IMG/VR virus record: IMGVR_UViG_3300022592_000039
Location: 1 to 20,416 of that record
DNA: 20,416 bases
Direction: 5' to 3' (one strand)
From: a virus
Shown here: one piece after another, positions 12,690 through 18,816 of the stretch
Layout: the number at the start of each line of letters is the position of its first letter
Numbering within the stretch: the stretch's first letter is position 1
The notes under the pieces: generated by a model
The model's database searches: none
What the model saw: the letters and a program-made list of their open reading frames with translations, nothing else
Told to the model about the DNA's origin: nothing
Program-made: the position numbers and the translations under genes

Positions 12690-14609
12690 GTGGCGTTTAC
12701 TCAAGATTTATTTAGTAGCTATCGAGGATATTCAGACGGCAATACTAGAATAGGTGAAACTAATAGAATTTGGTACGATAGCAATACCAATTCTATGCGT
12801 ATAGGTGATGGTTCTACACCAGGTGGTGTAATCATAGCAGGCGGGGGCGGACTAGTTCTGCAAGCATTGAGTGTATCTACCAATACTGCAGCAAATGGCG
12901 GATCTTTAACTTATAATAATGGTGTTTTTAGTTATTCTCCAGCAGATCTTTCTAGCTTTGCTACAACATCATATGTAAACAGTATTAAAGATAGAATTAC
13001 TAGCCCAAATGGTCTTTATTCAGATATTATAGATAATACCGGAACTACTACTATTGCCGGTAATCTAATTCCAAATGTCATAACTAATAGTCTAGGTTCA
13101 ATAGAAAAACCATGGCAACACGTTTATGTTTCAACAGGTTCTATAGTTATCGCGGATACAAATCCTTTAGTAGATGGCGTAACTATTAGTAATACTTCAC
13201 AATACATTGTTTTTAGTAAAGGTGGAATAAAAGTACAATCGCCAGACGAAACACACGAAATATTCCAATTAGATAATACTGGTAGACTAATTTTAAAATC
13301 TACACTACCAGGAAACACTACACATGCAGCATTAGATTTGATCGGAAATGTAACCGGTATGACATTGGAAACTGGAAATACTGGTGTCATGCTTCACGCT
13401 ACTGGTATTCAAGATCAGCCATCAAGAATTTATTTAGATGGAATTGGAGTGCAAACCAATCTTCAAAATGCTTACCCAGCATTCGTTGGACATAGTGCAA
13501 GAGGAACAGTTGAATTACCAACACAAACATTATCCGGTGATATCATTGCTAGGTTTGGCGGAAATGCGTATGCCACAACATTAGGGTTTCAATCTATTAC
13601 TAATACAAGAATAGACATGGTAGCAACAGATGATCAAACTAGTACTACTAGAGGATCGGAAATACAACTATGGACTACACCGATTGGCACGGCCGTTCCA
13701 GAACAAAGCGTAGCCATAGATTATGCCGGACTTTCATTAATTCATGCAACCAATCCAGCCGCTGGCATCACATTTAAAGATTTGTCCAGGCTAACATATT
13801 TTCCACCACAAACAAACATGAATGGTAAGTTTTTAAAAGTTACCAGAGATGGTAGTGGCAACGATGTTATGAGTTGGGAAAATGTCCCAGTTATATCTGG
13901 AACAGTGCTATTCAAAGGAGTATGGGACGCTAGCGTAAATCCTCCCACTATTACAGATGCATCCGGCTCGGTTGGATGGGAATGGATTGTGTCAGTTGGA
14001 GGTACACAAAATTTAGGTAATGGCGTTATAACATTTGCTGAAGGTGATTTAGTAATTCATGATGGCACACACTATATAAAAATACCAGGACCTAAAAGTC
14101 AAGTTAATTCCGATTGGACTGCTATCAGTGGTGTTTCAGTCATTTTAAATAAACCAAACTTAAAATCAATTGCTACTTCTGGATCATGGAACGATTTATT
14201 AGATAAACCATACATTCCACCAGCACAAATAAGAAGTGATTGGAACGCAGTTACCGGTGTTAGTGTAATAGAAAATAAACCCACATTAGCAACGGTTGCA
14301 ACAAGCGGAAACTACAACGATTTGACCAATAAACCAATTTTAGTTAAATCAACATATCTCGTAAATACAGCTACCTATGCAGCAACTACATTAGATTATT
14401 ATATAGGGGTGAATTACACAGGGGTGGTTACAATCACACTCCCAGCAGCAACAGACGGACGAGAAATAATAATCAAAGATGAAAGCGGATTGTGCTCCAT
14501 AAATAATATCCAAATAATCGGAACAATTGACAACACTACAAACGCAACGTTAGCAATCAATAACGGCGCATTACATTTTATATACAGAGCAGGTTGGAGA
14601 ATAATTTAA
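12690..14609 (+). CDS. Large tail fibre protein
   Basis: 639 residues from a GTG start with GAGGA upstream. An N-terminal segment FTQDLFSSYRGYSDGNTR then RIWYDSNTNSMRIGDGSTPG is the IGDG-type shaft module seen in several genes here. The middle is a long beta-rich region. Residues ~468-550 carry two copies of an S-D-W-x-A-x-x-G-V-S-V-I-x-N-K-P unit alternating with T-S-G-x-x-N-D-L-x-x-K-P, a motif frequent in fibres of marine myoviruses. The C-terminal domain (TYAATTLDYYIGVNYTGVVT and onward to HFIYRAGWRII) is a common fibre tip ending. Likely the receptor-binding long fibre or a segment of it. The last base overlaps the next gene's ATG. Confidence 0.8.
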   Translation: MAFTQDLFSSYRGYSDGNTRIGETNRIWYDSNTNSMRIGDGSTPGGVIIAGGGGLVLQALSVSTNTAANGGSLTYNNGVFSYSPADLSSFATTSYVNSIKDRITSPNGLYSDIIDNTGTTTIAGNLIPNVITNSLGSIEKPWQHVYVSTGSIVIADTNPLVDGVTISNTSQYIVFSKGGIKVQSPDETHEIFQLDNTGRLILKSTLPGNTTHAALDLIGNVTGMTLETGNTGVMLHATGIQDQPSRIYLDGIGVQTNLQNAYPAFVGHSARGTVELPTQTLSGDIIARFGGNAYATTLGFQSITNTRIDMVATDDQTSTTRGSEIQLWTTPIGTAVPEQSVAIDYAGLSLIHATNPAAGITFKDLSRLTYFPPQTNMNGKFLKVTRDGSGNDVMSWENVPVISGTVLFKGVWDASVNPPTITDASGSVGWEWIVSVGGTQNLGNGVITFAEGDLVIHDGTHYIKIPGPKSQVNSDWTAISGVSVILNKPNLKSIATSGSWNDLLDKPYIPPAQIRSDWNAVTGVSVIENKPTLATVATSGNYNDLTNKPILVKSTYLVNTATYAATTLDYYIGVNYTGVVTITLPAATDGREIIIKDESGLCSINNIQIIGTIDNTTNATLAINNGALHFIYRAGWRII

Positions 14610-15217
14610 TGTCATACCTTTTTAATAATGAACAAGAAATAAAAAATGATAGTGGCAATCCTATTCCAGTATCTGGATTGGTTGCTATATCAGGATCAGT
14701 TATAACCAATGATCCACCGGGAACATTGTATTCATTCAATAATCATGCTACTGCATTCCATCGAGGTTTTACTTTAGAGCAAGATGTTATGACACCAATT
14801 GTAAGTTTTAGAGTTAATTCTTCCGGAACGTCAATTTCTGATTTAATATTAATTGACGAATATGAAATGGGAAACAATAATGCAACTCAAAGCACTATCA
14901 TGTATGAGTGGTATGAAGGTGCAGTATCAATTACAGGAACACCTGGCATTCCAGCGTGGAATAATTTAGGTACTAGAACACAATATAGATGGTATACCGA
15001 TGCATACGGTGCGCAAGTACCAAACACATTTGGAATAGGCACAGGTATTTTACGACATAGCGGAATAATTATTGGTAAAAATACATCAGGTGATTCAATC
15101 CCAGTAACATTACACGGTGGCACAACACCAAATATGCTCACATTATGTGCTAAACGGCTTGATAGTGGCACCAAGTTGGATCTATGGTTGGCATTTACAA
15201 TCAAAGAATTAGGATAA
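14609..15217 (+). CDS. Virion structural protein of the fibre region
   Basis: 202 residues from ATG at 14609 (GGAGA nine bases upstream; the TAATG overlap with the previous stop). An in-frame TTG at 14594 is less likely. It starts MSYLFNNEQEIKNDSGNPIP and is beta-rich with a Trp/Tyr-rich middle (STIMYEWYEGAVSITGTPG; TRTQYRWYTDAYG). The repeat-free, globular look and the C-terminus TKLDLWLAFTIKELG suggest a compact domain rather than a shaft. Likely a fibre-tip, hinge or adaptor protein; the family is not recognised. Its stop lies within the late promoter for the next gene. Confidence 0.6.
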   Translation: MSYLFNNEQEIKNDSGNPIPVSGLVAISGSVITNDPPGTLYSFNNHATAFHRGFTLEQDVMTPIVSFRVNSSGTSISDLILIDEYEMGNNNATQSTIMYEWYEGAVSITGTPGIPAWNNLGTRTQYRWYTDAYGAQVPNTFGIGTGILRHSGIIIGKNTSGDSIPVTLHGGTTPNMLTLCAKRLDSGTKLDLWLAFTIKELG

Positions 15218-15220
15218 ATA
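15213..15220 (+). promoter_or_regulatory. T4-type late promoter GATAAATA
   Basis: GATAAATA matches NATAAATA and lies 22 bases before the ATG at 15243, overlapping the stop codon of the preceding gene. The predicted start is about 15227. It would give the second half of the fibre block its own late transcript. Confidence 0.6.
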
Positions 15221-15242
15221 AGAAATAAGCAAAGGAATTATA

Positions 15243-15518
15243 ATGCGTGCAAGAGAATTTACCATCAATGTACCAATCACAATTAAAATAAATGGTGATA
15301 ATGAGCCAGAAATAGATGTTCCGACTGATGACGATTCAGATGAAAGTCCAGTATTTGTTTCACCATTACAACAAGAACTTGAACTTAAAAAAGCTGAAGT
15401 TGGAAAGGAAAGTGAAGTTATTGATGATTTGACTGATGATGACGAAGAAAAATTTAATGAATCAAAAAATGAATTATCACGTATACTACAACTAACAAAG
15501 GATAGAAATAATGGCTAA
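15243..15518 (+). CDS. Small acidic MRAxEF protein with FVxPLQQ motif
   Basis: 91 residues, MRAREFTINVPITIKINGDN and onward, with AAGGA six bases before the ATG. After the MRAxEF start come a short beta strand, an acidic linker (DVPTDDDSDES), then PVFVSPLQQELELKKAEVGK, which parallels the PLQQ block of the 12490 protein, and an acidic helical tail ending in QLTKDRNNG. It stands behind a late promoter and overlaps the next fibre gene by eight bases. It looks like a paralogue of the 12490 protein with a longer linker. Confidence 0.65.
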   Translation: MRAREFTINVPITIKINGDNEPEIDVPTDDDSDESPVFVSPLQQELELKKAEVGKESEVIDDLTDDDEEKFNESKNELSRILQLTKDRNNG

Positions 15519-16086
15519 ATTAGTAGTTAACATAGGGACTTCAGTTAATGATAAAGCCGGTGATCCATTGCGTACAGCTTTTAACAAAATAAATCTAAAT
15601 TTTACAGATTTATATACTAAATTTGATTCAATAGATCACTCTACACTTTCATCATCATCTGCGGCATCCATTGTTTCAAATAATTTAAGTACACCAAATA
15701 CTTGGACATTTAATACAAATGGTACTATAACTTTTCCAGATAGTTCAGTTCAATCAACTGCAGCATCGCAGTATGTTAATACATTTAATTTTACAGCTGG
15801 AATAAATTCAACAAACTATAATGCTCTTTTGACTGACTCAGTAATTTTAGTTAACAATAATGGACAAGATCCAGTTTCAGTTACATTACCATCAGCTGCT
15901 CCAACAGGCAAAGTTTATACTATTAAAAAAACGATTTCATTTCCACAAATAATAAACATTACTACTGATAATATTGCATCATGCCTGATTGATGAACTTA
16001 CTACACAAAGCACATCAACTGCATACGGGTTTTTTACAGTAATTAAGGCATCAGATGGAAATTATTGGATTACAGGTAAATATTAA
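15511..16086 (+). CDS. Tail fibre protein
   Basis: 191 residues. The N-terminus AKLVVNIGTSVNDKAGDPLR and TAFNKINLNFTDLYTKFDS is a frequent first module of marine phage fibre proteins (V-N-I-G-T-x-x-N-D-x-x-G-D-P-L-R-T-A-F). It is followed by a short Ser/Thr-rich shaft and a C-terminal beta domain (VNNNGQDPVSVTLPSAAPTG, KVYTIKKTISFPQIINITT, then NYWITGKY) resembling the fibre ending of the 12690 gene (VTITLPAATDGREIIIKD). AAGGA lies upstream and the next gene begins on its stop (TAATG). Confidence 0.75.
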   Translation: MAKLVVNIGTSVNDKAGDPLRTAFNKINLNFTDLYTKFDSIDHSTLSSSSAASIVSNNLSTPNTWTFNTNGTITFPDSSVQSTAASQYVNTFNFTAGINSTNYNALLTDSVILVNNNGQDPVSVTLPSAAPTGKVYTIKKTISFPQIINITTDNIASCLIDELTTQSTSTAYGFFTVIKASDGNYWITGKY

Positions 16087-16412
16087 TGCCAGTTCAAAAG
16101 ATAAAATCCGGTCGAGTAACTGATAGAACAGCAGATGAATTTGTTGGTTCACATGGTCAAATATTTTATAATGAAGAATTAGGTGACTTACGGTTAAGCG
16201 ATGGTGTTACTTTAGGTGGATTACCTATTGGTGGTACTGGGGGTGGTGCACATATAACGGTTACTCAAAACAATACTACAATAACTCCGACAAGTATAAA
16301 TTTTACTGGCACTGGTTTAACTACAACAGTAACAGGAAATAGTGTAACTATAAATGTAACTGGAATTACAAAAATTTTAGATGGTGGAAATCCGTTCACT
16401 GTTTATACATAA
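16086..16412 (+). CDS. Small tail fibre protein with C-terminal DGG motif
   Basis: 108 residues. MPVQKIKSGRVTDRTADEFV, GSHGQIFYNEELGDLRLSDG and VTLGGLPIGG form the G-x-I/L-x-x-x-E/D shaft-type module also seen in its neighbours, followed by a Thr/Asn/Ile beta stretch and the ending ILDGGNPFTVYT. The DGG tag recurs on the next three genes. It overlaps the previous stop by one base. Likely a short fibre component or fibre-associated subunit. Confidence 0.65.
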   Translation: MPVQKIKSGRVTDRTADEFVGSHGQIFYNEELGDLRLSDGVTLGGLPIGGTGGGAHITVTQNNTTITPTSINFTGTGLTTTVTGNSVTINVTGITKILDGGNPFTVYT

Positions 16413-16425
16413 TTAGGAATCTTAT

Positions 16426-16731
16426 ATGAATTTTCAGTTTCAAATTCGTAGAGGAACAGCAATACAATGGGCTACTGCTAATCCAATTCTCGCAGAAGGA
16501 GAAATGGGTTTAGATATAGACACTAATAGAATTAAAATTGGCAACGGTGTTGGACATTGGTTAGAATTATCATACGCTACATTACATACTATTGCAAAAT
16601 TAACAGATATAGGAGATGTAGACACTTCTAATGTAACTAGCGGTTCTACATTGGTATTTGATGGACCATCAGAAACATGGAAAACAACCACTACGTTAAA
16701 TGCACAGCAACTTGACGGTGGGACATTTTAA
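16426..16731 (+). CDS. Small tail fibre protein (IRRG module)
   Basis: 101 residues. FQIRRGTAIQWATANPILAE, GEMGLDIDTNRIKIGNGVGH and WLELSY is a phage fibre repeat module (R-R-G-x-x-x-x-W ... L-A-x-G-E-x-G ... T-x-x-x-K-I-G-D/N-G) shared with the gene starting at 18816. The C-terminal part is short (STLVFDGPSETWKTTTTLNA) and ends QQLDGGTF. AGGA lies upstream of ATG at 16426. Confidence 0.7.
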   Translation: MNFQFQIRRGTAIQWATANPILAEGEMGLDIDTNRIKIGNGVGHWLELSYATLHTIAKLTDIGDVDTSNVTSGSTLVFDGPSETWKTTTTLNAQQLDGGTF

Positions 16732-16744
16732 TAAGGAAATTTAA

Positions 16745-18502
16745 ATGGCAAGTATAATAAAAATTAAACGTTCAGAAACAACTGGTCAACCAACTAATGG
16801 TGCGTTAAGTACTGGAGAACTAGCGTATTCATCAAAAGTAGGTGACTTAACGAACGGTGGCGACAGGCTTTATATAGGAACAACTAATGGTTATAACGTA
16901 GTTATTGGTGGTAAATATTTTACTGATAAATTAGACCATGCGCCAGGAACATTAACTGCAAGTTCAGCATTAATCGTTGATTCTAATAGCAAACTAGATA
17001 ACTTACAAGTTGATAATATAGATTTAAATGGCAACACTATTAGCACAACCAATACTGATGGAAATCTTGTTCTTTCAGCAAATGGTGCTGGCAATGTAGT
17101 AATTAGTAGTCAAACATTCCCAAGATCAATTGGGTTAGATGGGCAATTCTTGAAAACAGACGCATCAGGTGTTTTGACCTGGGCAAGTATACCATCTGGA
17201 AGTTTTACTATCGCAGGAAATACCAATCAAATCACTTTTACTACTGGAAATACATTAGATATTAAAGGTTCTGGTGCAATTTCTACTACAGCAACCGCAA
17301 ACACAATTACTATATCAGCAGCCGATGCAACAACTACGTCTAAAGGAGTAGCATCGTTTAATTCTTCTTCATTTGATGTTACATCAGGTGGGGTAAGTAT
17401 TAAAGCTAGTGGGGTTAGTAATACTCAACTAGCAAATTCATCAGTAACTATCGGTAACACTAGTGTATCTTTAGGAAGTACCGTAACTGCTTTTGCAGGA
17501 TTAACTGAATTAACAGTAGATAATTTAAACTTTAATTTAAACACTATAACAGCATCAAATACTGGTGGTGGTATTTCTCTTGTACCAAATGGTTCTGGAA
17601 CAGTTGATGTTAGCAATTCAAGAATTACATCAGTAGCAGAACCCACTGATGCACAAGATGCTGCAACTAAGACATACGTAGATAGTAAGATAACTGGTTT
17701 AACATGGAAAATTGCAGTTAATTTATTAGCTGAAGTCAATGTTCCATTAACTGGTACAGTGGCCAGTATGACTTCACTAAACATAGACAGTTATGGCGCA
17801 TTAACAAATGGTTTTAGACTTTTATTAACGAATCAATCAACACCAAGCGAAAAAGGTATTTATGTTTATAATGTTTCTGGTTTAAACTATACATTAACTC
17901 GTTCTACAGATACTGATACAGTAGGAGAATTAATTGGAGCTGCTGTATTCGTTTCAAGCGGTATGTTACATGCAAGCAGCGGTTGGGTTCAATCAGTGGG
18001 CTCTATAACAAATTTTAGTGACCAGGTATGGGTTCAATTTTCTGGTGCTGGGGCGTATCTTGGTGGTGCTGGTTTAACATTGTCTGGAACAACATTTAAC
18101 ATTAATGTATCTTCTAATAGCGGTTTGTTAATTACTAATGACTTCTTAGAACTTGATTCAGCAGTTGCTGGTGGTGGTTTAACATATACCAACGGTGTTA
18201 TTGACGTAGTTGGCACTGCTAACAGAATTGCAGTAAATAATAATTCTATTGATATTGCATCATCTTATGTTGGCCAAACGTCAATTACAACATTAGGTTC
18301 AGTAACTGTTGGTACTTGGAATGCAACAACTATAGCTACTACAAAAGGTGGTACTGGATTAACTAGCTATTCAACTGGGGATTTAGTATACGCATCTGCA
18401 TCAAATACCTTATCAAACTTAACTTCTGGCTCAGCTGGTCAAGTTCTTCAAATGGTTGGTGGTTTACCAGCTTGGGGAAATATTGACGGTGGCACTTACT
18501 AA
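16745..18502 (+). CDS. Large tail fibre protein
   Basis: 585 residues, AAGGA seven bases upstream. It opens with the fibre module IIKIKRSETTGQPTNGALST, GELAYSSKVGDLTNGGDRLY, IG. The middle contains long beta-repeat stretches and the landmark TDAQDAATKTYVDSKITGLT with WKIAVNLLAE, a joint found in many phage fibres (A-T-K-x-Y-V-D-x ... G-L). Toward the C-terminus come GTWNATTIATTKGGTGLTSY and GSAGQVLQMVGGLPAWGNID ending IDGGTY. The G-T-W-x-A-T-x-I motif and G-G-T-G-x-T-x-Y are likewise typical. It is probably a main receptor-binding fibre. A late promoter and hairpin follow the stop. Confidence 0.82.
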   Translation: MASIIKIKRSETTGQPTNGALSTGELAYSSKVGDLTNGGDRLYIGTTNGYNVVIGGKYFTDKLDHAPGTLTASSALIVDSNSKLDNLQVDNIDLNGNTISTTNTDGNLVLSANGAGNVVISSQTFPRSIGLDGQFLKTDASGVLTWASIPSGSFTIAGNTNQITFTTGNTLDIKGSGAISTTATANTITISAADATTTSKGVASFNSSSFDVTSGGVSIKASGVSNTQLANSSVTIGNTSVSLGSTVTAFAGLTELTVDNLNFNLNTITASNTGGGISLVPNGSGTVDVSNSRITSVAEPTDAQDAATKTYVDSKITGLTWKIAVNLLAEVNVPLTGTVASMTSLNIDSYGALTNGFRLLLTNQSTPSEKGIYVYNVSGLNYTLTRSTDTDTVGELIGAAVFVSSGMLHASSGWVQSVGSITNFSDQVWVQFSGAGAYLGGAGLTLSGTTFNINVSSNSGLLITNDFLELDSAVAGGGLTYTNGVIDVVGTANRIAVNNNSIDIASSYVGQTSITTLGSVTVGTWNATTIATTKGGTGLTSYSTGDLVYASASNTLSNLTSGSAGQVLQMVGGLPAWGNIDGGTY

Positions 18503-18506
18503 AAAT

Positions 18507-18514
18507 CATAAATA
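18507..18514 (+). promoter_or_regulatory. T4-type late promoter CATAAATA
   Basis: CATAAATA matches NATAAATA, four bases past the stop of the large fibre gene and 59 bases before the ATG at 18574; the predicted start is about 18520. It lies just upstream of the hairpin at 18526-18547. Confidence 0.6.
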
Positions 18515-18525
18515 AGTAATACATA

Positions 18526-18557
18526 CAGGAGAGTTTTTACTCTCCTGATTTTTACCT
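18526..18557 (+). terminator. Intrinsic terminator/5' hairpin
   Basis: A perfect 9-bp stem CAGGAGAGT/ACTCTCCTG with a TTTT loop (18526-18547), followed by ATTTTTACCTTTTT. It is the expected terminator of the large fibre gene unit. Because the late promoter at 18507-18514 is upstream, new transcripts would start at about 18520 and carry this hairpin near their 5' end. Confidence 0.75.
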
Positions 18558-18573
18558 TTTTAGGATGACATCA

Positions 18574-18816
18574 ATGAGTAATAAAATCATACTCAAAAAA
18601 TCGGCAGTTACTGCTAAAATACCTACGTCTAATGATTTAGATTATGGTGAATTAGCATTAAATTACGCTGATGGTATTTTATATTATAAAAATTCTTCAA
18701 ATATAATTTCAGCTATAGGAAATGGAGCAATTGTTCCAATTACTGGTCAGATTGATGGCGGATCGCCATTTAGCATTTACGCTGGAGTAACACCAATCGA
18801 CGGGGGTGGTATCTAA
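18574..18816 (+). CDS. Small tail fibre protein with DGG motifs
   Basis: 80 residues from ATG at 18574; AGGA is eight bases upstream, whereas an in-frame ATG at 18565 overlaps that ribosome site. SNKIILKKSAVTAKIPTSND, LDYGELALNYADGILYYKN is a compact version of the fibre module (K-x-S ... G-E-L-A-x-N-Y-x-D-G-x-L-Y-Y-K). The end carries two DGG elements, IDGGSPFSIYAG and TPIDGGGI. The stop overlaps the next ATG (TAATG). Likely a small fibre or fibre-linked subunit. Confidence 0.65.
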   Translation: MSNKIILKKSAVTAKIPTSNDLDYGELALNYADGILYYKNSSNIISAIGNGAIVPITGQIDGGSPFSIYAGVTPIDGGGI

